Shown: one piece after another, positions 36,132 through 45,335 of the stretch
Layout: every line of letters starts with the position of its first letter
Position numbering within the stretch: the first letter of the stretch is position 1
Assembly: GCA_030655135.1 (NCBI GenBank)
Contig: JAURWC010000076.1
Coordinates: forward strand, 186,001-250,000
Length of the DNA stretch: 64,000 bases
Reading direction: 5' to 3'
DNA from: Hyphomicrobiaceae bacterium
GTDB lineage: Bacteria; Pseudomonadota; Alphaproteobacteria; Rhizobiales; Hyphomicrobiaceae
Position numbers and translations under genes: made by a program
The notes under the pieces: model-generated
What the model saw: only the letters and a program-made list of their open reading frames with translations
What the model was told of the DNA's origin: nothing
The model's database searches: none

Positions 36132-38428
36132 GGTGCCGCGCTCTTGGTGCCGGTGCGGGCTGGCTGCTGGGCCGCGATCATATTGACGGTGGCCTGGCGG
36201 GCGAAACCAACGAGCCGGTCTTCGATTAGGCGGTTAAGGGTCGGTTCGCTGTCGGTGCGCGTGCCGGCCTTGACGCCGGTGAGAATGGCCAAGCCCTCAT
36301 CGATATCGGCGGCCGTGAAGATCTGCAGTTTGCCCTTGCGTGCAGCCTCCACCACGTCGGCGCGAAGCATCAGATCAGCCTCATTGGCGCGCGGAATGAC
36401 GATGCTGAGCGGGCGGGCGGCATCGCGCCCGCCGTTGTTGTCGAACGCACTCTCGATCGCGGCATTGATGCCGGCAAGCGGCAGAAGCGCACCGGACGGT
36501 GAGACCCAGCCCGCCGCTGCGAAGGAGCCGGCGATCGGTGTTTCAGCCAGCGCTGAGAACAACGCGTAGGCCTCTGCCGCGGATGTGCGGACGGCGTTGC
36601 CTGCTGTCAACGGCGGCTCGTGGACGATGGCGGCTGAAAGCGACAGCTGCGCCGATGGCACAAAGCGGCTGGCGAGCAGGCTCCACAGCATTGCAGCCGC
36701 AGCACCCGGCGCGTCGGCCGATGCGGGTGCTGCGCGCGCGATGTCGGCTGCGGCGCCGTTGCCGGGGCGAACCGTTGCCCAGACTTCGACGGGATCAGGT
36801 GCGAGGCCGACAGCGAGGACGCGCCCTGCGAGACTGGACGCAGCGGGAGCAAACAGTGGCTGGACGATCGCCACGCGTCGCTCGGCAAGCGCGGCCTGGA
36901 TATCGGTTTCCGACACGGTGCTGCGGCTTGCCAGGGCGGCAGCGCGGCTTGCGTCTGCGGCAATGGCGAGCGGCGCCGTCAAGTCGGCCGACAGGCGGTC
37001 GGGCCGGCCGGCGGCGCGGGCGGCTTCGCCGATCAGATGCGCGACGGCAGCGGCGTCGAGCGGGAGAAGGCCGCGATCGTCGGCGGCGACGGCGATCATT
37101 TTCGCCAGGGCGCCTTCGGTGTCCTCGTTGCGGGGTGCGTCGGCCGCGAACGCCTGTTGCGCCGTGAAAACAGAGGCCAATGTATAGCCCGTTAATTGGG
37201 CGATGGACTTTGGCTCGCCGACAAGGACGACGCTGGACGTGATCGGCAGCGGCTGCGCAGCCGCATTGGGGAGTTCGACCCTGCGTGATTGGATGGCGGA
37301 GAGCAGCATGGTCCAAGCGGCGGGACTGCCGTCGAGATACGCTGCATCGATCAGAACAGCGCCTTTGCCCGCGCGCAGCAGGGCTTCTGCGATGGCTGCG
37401 GCATTAATCGGCAGCTGGATTTCCACGAGCGTTTTGCCGGCGCCTTCGATGACGCGGCCGCCGTAGTCCGGCAGCGTGACTGCAGCACCGTCACGGCACG
37501 CGCGGCGCACGATGTCGTCCTGGGCGAACGACAGGTGGGCCATGACTTCGGAGGCGCCGGAGAATTCCTTGGCCAGCCCTTCGAAACCGGACGTTACTGC
37601 GGGGCGGACGTAGTCCGCGATCAATTCGGCGAGTTCACCAACCTGGCCGCCGGCTTCGCTGGGGACATCGGCCAGCAGGGTCTGCAGTTCCGCCTCGACG
37701 CTTTCCACCTTGCGGCGAACTTCGTCGCGCATCGCCTGCGGCAGACGGGCGAGGACCTCGGGCTTGACGACCTTGCCTTCGTGCATTGGGGCCACGGCAA
37801 AGCCCATCGGCGTTGTCAGCACCGCGACGTTCTGCGCGTGGGCCATGGCGCGGAGACGGCCGAACGCATCGTCGCGGACAGCGGCAAAGCCCGACTCGAT
37901 CGCGGTGCGGCGGAGCGTGAGGTCTTCGCCCTGCAAAAGGTACGGTAGCGTATTGCGCAGTTGCGCGACGACGGCGGTGATGCCGGCAGCGAGGCGTTTG
38001 CCCTGGCCCGCGGGAACGGGGATGGCAGTCCATTCGCCGAGGCGGCCCTCGGCGGGCACATAGAGCCAATCAGGCGCTGCCGCGTCGATGGCCTGGGGAA
38101 GGGACGCGAGATGGCTGGCAACGGCGCGCACCCCACCAGTGCCGGCTGGCGTGGTGATGAGCACGTGCGCGTTCGACTTGGCGGCGGATGCGGGAAAGGC
38201 GGAACGCAATGCTTCCCATACGCTCCGGGCGTCGAACGGCTCTGCGCTGGAGCGGGCGACGTCAGCCGTCGTCTTGAATCCCAGCTTCGCTGCATTCGTC
38301 AAGCGGCGCAGTTTGTCTGCATCCAACGGCAGATGGGATGATGGCTTTTCAACTGCAACGGGCGCAGCCGCGACGGCTGCGACGGCCGGCGATGCCTCAT
38401 CGGACTTCTTTGCGCGCTTGAAGAACAT
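36128..38428 (-). CDS. Lon-like (LonB/LonC, AAA_32) pseudoenzyme
   Basis: The 766-aa protein follows the layout of Lon-related AAA_32 proteases. The N-terminal FKTTADV segment comes first, then an ATPase region with WLYVPA, PVPAGQGKRLAAGI and VLIDAAYLDGSPAAW, the LonB lid (about 465-540), and a C-terminal Lon-protease fold (about 600-720, AYALFSALAETPIAGSFA). Key residues are lost. The Walker A reads TPAGTGGV with G99 where Lys belongs. The Ser and Lys dyad positions are R614 and A657, 43 residues apart, the spacing of S679/K722 in E. coli Lon. It should be neither a Walker A ATPase nor a Lon protease. AAGG lies 6 nt before the ATG. Confidence 0.78.
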   Translation of the reverse strand: MFFKRAKKSDEASPAVAAVAAAPVAVEKPSSHLPLDADKLRRLTNAAKLGFKTTADVARSSAEPFDARSVWEALRSAFPASAAKSNAHVLITTPAGTGGVRAVASHLASLPQAIDAAAPDWLYVPAEGRLGEWTAIPVPAGQGKRLAAGITAVVAQLRNTLPYLLQGEDLTLRRTAIESGFAAVRDDAFGRLRAMAHAQNVAVLTTPMGFAVAPMHEGKVVKPEVLARLPQAMRDEVRRKVESVEAELQTLLADVPSEAGGQVGELAELIADYVRPAVTSGFEGLAKEFSGASEVMAHLSFAQDDIVRRACRDGAAVTLPDYGGRVIEGAGKTLVEIQLPINAAAIAEALLRAGKGAVLIDAAYLDGSPAAWTMLLSAIQSRRVELPNAAAQPLPITSSVVLVGEPKSIAQLTGYTLASVFTAQQAFAADAPRNEDTEGALAKMIAVAADDRGLLPLDAAAVAHLIGEAARAAGRPDRLSADLTAPLAIAADASRAAALASRSTVSETDIQAALAERRVAIVQPLFAPAASSLAGRVLAVGLAPDPVEVWATVRPGNGAAADIARAAPASADAPGAAAAMLWSLLASRFVPSAQLSLSAAIVHEPPLTAGNAVRTSAAEAYALFSALAETPIAGSFAAAGWVSPSGALLPLAGINAAIESAFDNNGGRDAARPLSIVIPRANEADLMLRADVVEAARKGKLQIFTAADIDEGLAILTGVKAGTRTDSEPTLNRLIEDRLVGFARQATVNMIAAQQPARTGTKSAAP

Positions 38429-38564
38429 CGGCGACCTTTAGTGTTGCGTGCAGTCGGGCGAACGAGATGTGCAACCCGAAAACGCGGCAGCAGTGCGGCA
38501 CGGCAGCGTCCGCTGACCGGCCCCCATTGACCTTATCGAGCTTTCGCGCTGGTTTTACGCGGAC

Positions 38565-39080
38565 ATGACAGATGAAATCGATCCACAGCCCGATTTCTCG
38601 GGCGAGGTACCGGCAAGCGTCAAGCCCGATCTGCGGCAGTCGGCTAATGCGCTCGATATTTGCCGCGGCGTACACCGGCTGTTGATCGGCCACGGCTACT
38701 CCTGCGTGTCGGAATTGCAGCTGGCGAACGGAAGGCGAGCCGATGTCGCAGCACTGAGCCCGCGCGGTGATCTCGTGATCGTGGAAATCAAATCCTCGAT
38801 CGAAGATTTCCGTTCGGATCACAAGTGGCCGGACTATCTGGACTTCTGCGACCAGCTCTATTTCGCGGTGAAGCCCGGATTTCCGGTGGATGTCCTGCCC
38901 GACGAGGCTGGGTTGATCCTAGCTGACCGCTTCGGCGGGGAGATGGTTCGCGATGCGCCGGAGACGAAGCTATCAGGCGCCCGGCGCAAAGCGATGACGC
39001 TACGGTTCGCACGCGCGGCAGCGCTGCGGCTAAGCGTGGCCTTGGACCCCGGTCTCGCTACATTATTCACCGAGCCCTGA
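38565..39080 (+). CDS. mmcB: MmcB family DNA repair protein
   Basis: The 171-aa protein matches MmcB (PF06319) along its length: a helix RGVHRLLIGHGYSCVSELQL, then GRRADVAALSPRGDLVIVEIKSSIEDFRSDHKWPDY and the FCDQLYFAV strand. The RADV...EIKSS...DHKW pattern resembles a PD-(D/E)xK nuclease core with acidic and Lys residues in place. MmcB is a LexA-regulated repair gene in Caulobacter. It is divergent from the Lon-like gene, with 136 nt between. Confidence 0.88.
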   Translation: MTDEIDPQPDFSGEVPASVKPDLRQSANALDICRGVHRLLIGHGYSCVSELQLANGRRADVAALSPRGDLVIVEIKSSIEDFRSDHKWPDYLDFCDQLYFAVKPGFPVDVLPDEAGLILADRFGGEMVRDAPETKLSGARRKAMTLRFARAAALRLSVALDPGLATLFTEP

Positions 39081-39177
39081 TCTCCGGCCGCGGTGGAACG
39101 ACTTCTAGCTCGCATGCGTTAAGTTGCTGAGGCCCGCGAAATACTATTCGAATTGGAATGGGCTTAGGAGGATGCGA

Positions 39178-39348
39178 ATGGACAATCGGATGATAATACT
39201 GGCTGTTTTGGCTTTAGTGCTTGTGCTGGCCTACGTCATGCTGACGCCTACGACGACAGTGACCACAACAGCGCCTGCGCCCGCACCCATCACGGAGCCT
39301 GCGCCGGCTCCGGCACCCTCGCCGCCGCCACCGGCGACCAACCCATAA
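39178..39348 (+). CDS. small single-pass membrane protein with a Thr/Pro/Ala tail
   Basis: An AGGAGG site at 39166-39171 sits 6 nt before the ATG at 39178, giving 56 aa. One membrane helix (about 4-22, MIILAVLALVLVLAYVML) is followed by a repetitive tail of Thr-Val then Pro-Ala runs ending SPPPPATNP. The in-frame ATG at 39172 overlaps the ribosome site and is unlikely. No family is recognised; the tail should extend into the periplasm. Confidence 0.55.
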   Translation: MDNRMIILAVLALVLVLAYVMLTPTTTVTTTAPAPAPITEPAPAPAPSPPPPATNP

Positions 39349-39388
39349 TTCGGGTTCTCAATCAGCTCGAGATCCAGCGCGCGCCGAT

Positions 39389-39952
39389 TTATTTCGGCGC
39401 GCGTTTTGCCAGGATGCGCTGCAGCGTTCGGCGATGCATGTTTAGGCGCCGCGCGGTTTCCGACACGTTGCGATTGCACAGCTCATAGACGCGCTGAATG
39501 TGTTCCCAGCGCACGCGATCGGCCGACATAGGATTTTCGGGCGGCGGCGCCTTCGTATTGACGGGCGCAAGCAGAGCGTCGGTTACTTCGTCCGCATCGG
39601 CCGGCTTTGCGAGATAGTCGACCGCGCCGAGCTTAACGGCGGAGACCGCCGTTGCGATGTTGCCATAACCGGTGAGCACGATAATGCGCGCCTCAGGGCG
39701 TACCTTCGTGAGCTCCGCGATGACATCAAGGCCGTTGCCGTCTTCCAATCGCATGTCGACAATGGCGAAAGCGGGAGCCTTAGCGCGAATGAGATCGACG
39801 CCCTCGGAGATCGAGTGAGCGCTGCGCACCTCAAAGCCGCGCATTTCCATGGCGCGAGCCAAGCGCTGGAGAAACGCCTTATCGTCATCGACAATGATGA
39901 GCGAGCGGTCTTCCGGCAGCTCGTCCGGCTTAAAGGACAGGTCTTCGTTCAC
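39389..39952 (-). CDS. actR: redox response regulator ActR/RegA
   Basis: The 187-aa regulator has a receiver domain with acidic pocket VDDD (21-24), phospho-acceptor D66 (IVDMRLEDGNGLD), and K116 (LAKP). A Pro-rich linker (about 127-140) follows, then a Fis-type HTH (NVSETARRLNMHRRTLQRILAKR). The HTH is nearly invariant in RegA/PrrA/ActR proteins, which control respiration, carbon and nitrogen fixation and acid tolerance. The start is GTG. actS lies upstream by 81 nt on the same strand. Confidence 0.93.
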   Translation of the reverse strand: MNEDLSFKPDELPEDRSLIIVDDDKAFLQRLARAMEMRGFEVRSAHSISEGVDLIRAKAPAFAIVDMRLEDGNGLDVIAELTKVRPEARIIVLTGYGNIATAVSAVKLGAVDYLAKPADADEVTDALLAPVNTKAPPPENPMSADRVRWEHIQRVYELCNRNVSETARRLNMHRRTLQRILAKRAPK

Positions 39953-40033
39953 GTTTTCGCCTCCCGACGGCGCAAGTATATCTTTGCAGAGCCTTTCGCC
40001 AAGCCCTTGCGGGTTTAATTATCAGTTACCTGG

Positions 40034-41443
40034 TTACCTTTCATCAGCCACAAATACTTGTAGCTGCTCCCGAACTTCTTTCTGGGCAGCGGCTGAGGGC
40101 GTTGCGGTGCGGGCTTCGAACATGTCCCGGGGCCAGGTCACGCGCACGACGGCGCCATGTTGGGGGGGCGAGCGGTTCTCAAGTTCCACCCGGGCGCCGG
40201 AGCGCTCCAGCAGGGTTTTGGCGATGAAAAAGCCTAGGCCCAGGCCGGAGGCCTTGCCGTATTTCTTGCGCGAATGGGCCGGCCGGCTGGTGACATAGGG
40301 TTCACCCAGGTTGTCGATGATCTCGGCTTTGAAGCCGGCGCCATTGTCGGAAATGGTTAGCACGACAGTCGCGGCATCCCACTCGGCCATCAGGTCGACA
40401 CGGGTGTCGGCGAAATCGATCGCGTTCTCGATGAAGTTGCCCAGGCCGTAAATGACGCCGGGAAGGCGCACGCCGATCGGCTCACGCGCGGCGGCATCCT
40501 CAGCGGTTTTCTCGGCGCGGGCGACCGTGATGATCGGCACGCGCGCGCCTTGATAGGGGGCGGAGGCCTCCTCCAGCAATTCGCGGACTGCCAAGCTGGA
40601 ATGCAGCGGATCCTGTTCGGCAGGCTGGCGGGTCAACTTCTGCAGGATCTCGCGGCAGCGAATGGCCTGCGTGCGCAGCAGCTCGATGTCTTCCAGCATC
40701 AGCGGATTGTCGGCGGGAACTTGTCGCGCGAGTTCAGACGTGACGAGCGTGATCGTTGAGAGCGGGGTGCCCAGTTCGTGTGCGGCCGCGGCGGCGAGGC
40801 CATCGAGCGCGTGCAGCTTCTGCTCGCGGGCCAGGACGATTTCGGTCGCCGCAAGCGCGGCCGACATCTGCCGGCTTTCCTTGGCCAGTCGCCAGGCGTA
40901 GAGCGCGATGAAGAGCATCGAGATGACGACGGCAGCGAGCATGCCCAGCCGGTAGTGCAGAGGTTGTTCCAACGTCTGGCCGGCAAACCAGGGCAGCGGC
41001 CAGGGGTCGACAGTGATGAGGCACGTGGCGAGAGCTGCCACGATGCCAAGCATCAGCGTATTGCGTGACGGCAATGTTGCGGCCGACACCGTGACCGGGG
41101 CCACGATCAACATGGTGAACGGGTTCTCGATGCCGCCGGTAAGATAGAGCAGGGCGGCGAGCTGCAGGATGTCGTAAGCCAGCAGAATCGAGGCGACGCG
41201 CACCGAAAGGCGATAGCGGGCAGGATAGCGGATCGACAAATAGACGTTGAGCCACGCGGAAGCCGCGATCAACGCCAGGCAAGGCCCGATTGGCAGCGAG
41301 AAGCCCATCCCGAGCGAAACCGCTCCGATGGCAATCACCTGTCCGACGACGGCGAGCCAACGCAGGCGCACGATCGTATTCAGGCGCAAGGTGCTATGGC
41401 CGTGGCCGGCCGAGCGGAATTCTTCAAAGGAAGCCAGTTTCAT
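40034..41443 (-). CDS. actS: redox sensor histidine kinase ActS/RegB
   Basis: The 469-aa kinase has about six membrane helices in the first 185 residues. The ubiquinone-binding motif GGIENPF lies at 103-109. The H-box is LDGLAAAAAHELGTPLSTI, with H222 as phospho-acceptor. C263 in RCREILQKL matches the redox-active cysteine of RegB. HATPase_c follows (NFIENAIDFA, SDNGAGF, KASGLGLGFFIAKTLLERSG). It senses the quinone pool and phosphorylates ActR. The divergent gene is senC; their shared 184-nt promoter region holds 25-nt tandem repeats. Confidence 0.93.
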   Translation of the reverse strand: MKLASFEEFRSAGHGHSTLRLNTIVRLRWLAVVGQVIAIGAVSLGMGFSLPIGPCLALIAASAWLNVYLSIRYPARYRLSVRVASILLAYDILQLAALLYLTGGIENPFTMLIVAPVTVSAATLPSRNTLMLGIVAALATCLITVDPWPLPWFAGQTLEQPLHYRLGMLAAVVISMLFIALYAWRLAKESRQMSAALAATEIVLAREQKLHALDGLAAAAAHELGTPLSTITLVTSELARQVPADNPLMLEDIELLRTQAIRCREILQKLTRQPAEQDPLHSSLAVRELLEEASAPYQGARVPIITVARAEKTAEDAAAREPIGVRLPGVIYGLGNFIENAIDFADTRVDLMAEWDAATVVLTISDNGAGFKAEIIDNLGEPYVTSRPAHSRKKYGKASGLGLGFFIAKTLLERSGARVELENRSPPQHGAVVRVTWPRDMFEARTATPSAAAQKEVREQLQVFVADER

Positions 41444-41470
41444 CGCAGAGCCAGGTTTGGGGCCGCGAAC

Positions 41471-41532
41471 GGCCTGTAGGTTTAGGGCCAGGGACGGCCC
41501 TGTAGGTTTTAGGCCAGGGGCGGCCCTGTGCG
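41471..41532. repeat. tandem 25/26-nt repeats between actS and senC
   Basis: Two copies (41471-41495 and 41496-41521) share GGCC(C)TGTAGGTTT(T)AGG(G)CCAGGG(G)C, followed by an 11-nt partial third copy (41522-41532). They lie in the divergent actS/senC promoter region. Confidence 0.8.
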
Positions 41533-41627
41533 TATAAGCCCCTATCTAGCACGCTTGCCAGACGGCGTCCGCCGTCCCAAAAAGCGGCGGCTTACGCTTT
41601 CTTTCCATATGGCAAACGGGTGCGCAC

Positions 41628-42218
41628 ATGCGTTCTAGGGCAATCGCGATCGTTCTTCTCGGGCTCGCGCTCGGCGGGTTGTCGGCGTGGGTGATCGTGA
41701 GCCAGTCGCCGCCGAATGGAACGCTGGCAACGGGCAAGGCGCTCGTGGGCGGGCCATTCTCGTTGGTCGATGCCAGCGGCAAGCGGGTGACTGAGAAGGA
41801 TTTCGCCGGCCGCAAAATGCTGGTGTTCTTCGGCTTCACGTCTTGCCCTGACGTTTGCCCTGGCGGTCTGCAGGTGATCGCGGCCGCCCTGCAGAAGCTC
41901 GGCGCCAAGGCCGATAAGATTGCACCTGTGTTCATCACGCTCGATGCGGAGCGGGATCCGGCAGCGAAGGTTGGAGAGTATGCCAAGAGCTTCAGCCCGA
42001 AACTGATCGGCCTGTCCGGCACGGCAGAGGAGGTCAATGCGGCGGCCAAGGCCTATCGCGTGTACTTCAAAAAAGTGCCCGGCACCGATCCCGCCAACTA
42101 CAACATCGACCACTCTTCGATCATCTACCTGATGGACGAGAGTGGGCAGTACATTACGCATTACCCCTATCCCATCACCGTCGACGAGCTCGCGGCCAAG
42201 CTTGAGCAAGCGTTGTAA
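41628..42218 (+). CDS. senC: SCO1/SenC copper chaperone
   Basis: The 196-aa protein has one N-terminal membrane anchor (about 5-24) and a periplasmic thioredoxin-like SCO domain. Copper ligands are C73 and C77 (TSCPDVCPGG) and H162 (NIDHSSI). It delivers copper to, or reduces, the CuA site of cytochrome c oxidase. Divergence from actS is the classic regB-senC arrangement, and links it to respiratory redox control. Confidence 0.93.
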   Translation: MRSRAIAIVLLGLALGGLSAWVIVSQSPPNGTLATGKALVGGPFSLVDASGKRVTEKDFAGRKMLVFFGFTSCPDVCPGGLQVIAAALQKLGAKADKIAPVFITLDAERDPAAKVGEYAKSFSPKLIGLSGTAEEVNAAAKAYRVYFKKVPGTDPANYNIDHSSIIYLMDESGQYITHYPYPITVDELAAKLEQAL

Positions 42219-42376
42219 CCGCATGGCATCTTTGAATGTCGGCGCGAATCAGCGACGCTTCGTTGCCGTATACGGAGAGCGTAGCCCCCCGGAACTCGCG
42301 CAGAATGACGGCGTTATGCTGCGCGAGAGGATTTCGAGTGCACTGAGCGTTCGAGAGTTCCGCTGAGGGATACATC

Positions 42377-43732
42377 GTGCTCTATCATTGGTTTGAAATG
42401 GGCCACGCCGCCATGCTGCCGGCCCGGACTGCAGTGGGCCATGCCCGCTCGATGTTGGACAATCCGTTCAATCCCTTCATGCACACGCCGATGGGGCGGC
42501 ATGCCTCCGCCGCGCTGGAGCTATTTGAGCGCAGCACGCGACGCTACGGCAAGCCGGAGTTTGGTTTGCGGACGACGAGCGTCGACGGCCAATCGGTTGC
42601 AGTACGCGAAGACGTCGTCTGGCAAGCTCCGTTCTGCGATCTCATTCATTTCAAGCGCGACCTCCCGGAAGACCGCTCCGCGCGTGATCCGCGCGTGCTG
42701 ATCGTTGCGCCGATGTCGGGCCATTTCGCCACCCTGCTGCGCGGCACGGTACAAGCGTTTCTGCCCGACCATGAGGTTTACATCACCGACTGGCGCGACG
42801 CGCGCATGGTGCCGTACGCAACGGGCCGCTTCGATCTAGACGACTACATTGACTACGTGCGGCGCATGCTCGAGGTGTTTGGCGGCGACGTTCACGTGTT
42901 TGCAGTATGCCAGCCGGCGGTGCCGGTGCTTGCCGCCGTAGCGCGCATGGAAGCTGAAGGCGACGCCAACGTCCCGCGCAGCGTGATCCTGGCAGGCGGC
43001 CCCGTTGACACGCGTCAGAACCCGACGCAGGTGAACCGCCTTGCCGAAGAACGTGGCACCGCCTGGTTCGCACGCAACGTGGTGACAAACGTGCCTTGGA
43101 CGCAGCCGGGCTCGGGTCGCGCGGTGTATCCAGGCTTTCTGCAGCTCACCGGCTTCATGTCGATGAACCTCGACAGGCATACGGACGCGCACAAGGCGCT
43201 GTTCGCCAGCCTCGTGAAGGGCGATGGCGATGGCGCTGAGAAGCATCGCACCTTCTACGACGAGTACCTGGCCGTGATGGACCTGACGGCCGAGTTCTAT
43301 TTGCAGACCATCGATACAGTCTTCGTTAAGCATCATCTGCCAAAGGGTGAGATGACGCATCGCGGGCAGCCGGTGGAGCTGTCCGCCATCAAGCGCGTGG
43401 CGCTGATGACGATCGAAGGCGAGAAGGACGACATTACAGGGCGCGGCCAATGCAGCGCGGCGATCGGCCTGGCATCCGGCCTTGATGCGTCAAAGACGTT
43501 CCACTATGAGGCACAAGGCGTCGGCCACTACGGCATATTCAACGGGTCGCGCTTTAACGCGCACGTGCTGCCCCGCATCGCCCAGTTCATTCGCGTGCAC
43601 GACATCAAGCGCACGATCTTCATCCCAACCTCATCAATCGTTGTGGACACCGAAGCCGCCTCGCGAGACGAGGGGCCATCGTCGGCGGCTTTCACGTTCG
43701 CCTCCACTCGCGAGACACGGGCGGCAGATTGA
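42377..43732 (+). CDS. phaZ: intracellular polyhydroxybutyrate depolymerase
   Basis: The 451-aa protein is an alpha/beta-hydrolase of the intracellular PHB depolymerase type. It starts MLYHWFEMGHAAMLPAR and carries APMSGHFATLLRGTVQAFLP, then the nucleophile C178 in FAVCQPAVPVL, equivalent to Cys183 of Ralstonia PhaZ1. EGEKDDITGRGQC and GVGHYGIFNGSRF supply the Asp and His. It mobilises stored PHB to 3-hydroxybutyrate. The start is GTG with a GAGGGA site 8 nt upstream. It lies 29 kb from phaA-phaB-phaR. Confidence 0.92.
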   Translation: MLYHWFEMGHAAMLPARTAVGHARSMLDNPFNPFMHTPMGRHASAALELFERSTRRYGKPEFGLRTTSVDGQSVAVREDVVWQAPFCDLIHFKRDLPEDRSARDPRVLIVAPMSGHFATLLRGTVQAFLPDHEVYITDWRDARMVPYATGRFDLDDYIDYVRRMLEVFGGDVHVFAVCQPAVPVLAAVARMEAEGDANVPRSVILAGGPVDTRQNPTQVNRLAEERGTAWFARNVVTNVPWTQPGSGRAVYPGFLQLTGFMSMNLDRHTDAHKALFASLVKGDGDGAEKHRTFYDEYLAVMDLTAEFYLQTIDTVFVKHHLPKGEMTHRGQPVELSAIKRVALMTIEGEKDDITGRGQCSAAIGLASGLDASKTFHYEAQGVGHYGIFNGSRFNAHVLPRIAQFIRVHDIKRTIFIPTSSIVVDTEAASRDEGPSSAAFTFASTRETRAAD

Positions 43733-44026
43733 CGTTTCTGCCTGTGCGGCAACGCTTGCGGCACATCGGCTGTGTGTAAACGTGCGGAAAACCTCAGTCG
43801 TCTGCGGCTCTTTGCGTCTTGGGGCCACCGCGCCACACATTCACCGCTCTCGCGCGTGATGAAAAAATGTATCTGGCGTGCTCTGGCAAAGTTGCTAGAA
43901 GTTGGATCGTGCTCAAAACATCATGGCTTCGCAACTCGCGCTCGGCGTCGCGAGAACTATGCCCCTGTCGGTTTGAGCGGTCTCGTCGTTGCATCGCGTG
44001 CGCATCACGCGGAACTGAGGAACTCC

Positions 44027-44785
44027 ATGCCGCGCAAGCTAACGACCGCAGCGAAGGCCATCGACGATCACTCCATTCACGAGCTCAATGCTCCTATCGA
44101 AGTTCGCCGTCATCCTGGTGCGCGGCGTTTGACTTTGCGCGTCAGCCGCACGCGGCGCGCCGTTATCGTTACACTGCCGGTGCAGTGCGACCTGGACGAG
44201 GCTGGCACCTTTCTTCATCGCAACATGGCTTGGGTGCGTGAGCGGTTAGACAGCCTGCCCGTGCCGGTGCCCTTTCACGATGGCGCGTTCATGCCGCTGC
44301 GTGGCGAGACGCATCGCATCGTGTTTCCAGGCCGCGCACGCCGTGGGCGTGGCGTGGTGGAACGCACTGCTATGGCGCCGTTCGCGCAGCTCAGCGTTTC
44401 CGGCGATGCCGACCACGCGCCGCGCCGGCTGAGCGATTGGCTGATCAAGGAAGCGCGGCAGGATCTTGAGGATCGTGTCGGCTGGCACAGCAAGCGCCTC
44501 GGCGTAAAGTCCTCGCGCATCACGGTTCGGGACCAGACAAGCCGGTGGGGTTCCTGCTCGACGACGGGGGCATTGTCGTTCTCCTGGCGTCTGATCCTTG
44601 CGCCGCGGCATATTCTGGACTATGTGGCCGCGCACGAAGTGGCGCATCTTGCCGAGATGAACCACGGCCCGAAGTTCTGGGCCCTTGTCCGCCGCACCAT
44701 GCCCGACATGGACGAGGCGCGCCGGTGGCTGCAGATCTACGGCATGGACTTGCACCGCTACGGCCCGACGATAGGCAGCCGCTGA
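44027..44785 (+). CDS. SprT/YgjP-like (DUF45, M48-type) zinc metallopeptidase
   Basis: The ATG at 44027, with GAGG 9 nt upstream, gives 252 aa; the 85 extra codons of the longer frame overlap no family sequence. The YgjP-like domain is evident: EVRRHPGARRLTLRVSR at the N-terminus, RDQTSRWGSCSTTGALSFSW and the zinc site HEVAHLAEMNHGPKFW, with HExxH and a downstream His. The soluble protein is probably cytoplasmic. Substrates of this family are poorly known; protease activity is predicted from the zinc site. Confidence 0.88.
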   Translation: MPRKLTTAAKAIDDHSIHELNAPIEVRRHPGARRLTLRVSRTRRAVIVTLPVQCDLDEAGTFLHRNMAWVRERLDSLPVPVPFHDGAFMPLRGETHRIVFPGRARRGRGVVERTAMAPFAQLSVSGDADHAPRRLSDWLIKEARQDLEDRVGWHSKRLGVKSSRITVRDQTSRWGSCSTTGALSFSWRLILAPRHILDYVAAHEVAHLAEMNHGPKFWALVRRTMPDMDEARRWLQIYGMDLHRYGPTIGSR

Positions 44786-44816
44786 TCCTGCCAATGCGCG
44801 GGCTACAGTCTTTGGC

Positions 44817-44860
44817 GTGCTTCTTATCGGAAAACCGCTACACACTTTTCCGGAAGCACT
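44817..44860. repeat. dispersed 44-nt palindrome, single copy
   Basis: The unit GTGCTTC...GGAAAACCGCTACACACTTTTCCGGAAGCAC has the same length and arms as the four tandem units at 8258-8467, with compensating changes in the outer arms (GTGCTTC/GAAGCAC). It lies 31 nt after the metallopeptidase gene. Confidence 0.8.
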
Positions 44861-44874
44861 TTCGAGAGTGACCC

Positions 44875-45225
44875 ATGCGCACGGAAACCAAGAGCAAGCT
44901 CGACCGCCTGTTGTTCATGCGGAAGGTGAAATGGGCCTCCATAGGGCTCGGAGTAGCTGTGATGCTCGGCACCGGCCTCTACCTCTCCGGGCTTGACGCT
45001 ACCGTCGAGGATCGCCGCGTGAGCGGGACCATCGAGAAGATCGGGTCTTACAACGGCACGAACACGCAAGGCGTGCAGAACGGTCTCGCTGTCGACGTTC
45101 GCCTGGACGACGGCCGCGAAGCACATGTTCTGGTGCTGAAGCAGACCGCACCGGCCATCGGACAGCACGTCGAGGTGACGGAGCATCACCATGGCAGCGG
45201 CCGCACCACGTATTCCTGGAAGTAG
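44875..45225 (+). CDS. single-pass membrane protein of unknown function
   Basis: The 116-aa protein has a charged N-terminus, one membrane helix (about 20-39) and a soluble domain of about 75 residues made mostly of strands (RVSGTIEKIGSYNGTNTQGV, GLAVDVRLDDGREAHVLVL, GQHVEVTEHHHGSG). The strand pattern could be an OB-like beta-barrel facing the periplasm. It ends YSWK. No family is assigned. A 44-nt palindrome lies just before its start. Confidence 0.65.
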   Translation: MRTETKSKLDRLLFMRKVKWASIGLGVAVMLGTGLYLSGLDATVEDRRVSGTIEKIGSYNGTNTQGVQNGLAVDVRLDDGREAHVLVLKQTAPAIGQHVEVTEHHHGSGRTTYSWK

Positions 45226-45335
45226 CCTGTTATTTCTGCGCGGCCCGGCCCATCCACGGAGCCATTCTGATATAGGAATCGCGCGTTGACCGCGCAGGGT
45301 TCGTGAGTATAGTGCGCGGCTTCTCGCTTCGGTTA

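Noticed and set aside
42223-42366. A 47-codon frame between senC and phaZ
   Set aside because: No conserved pattern is visible, and its end runs into the ribosome site of phaZ. It may be chance.
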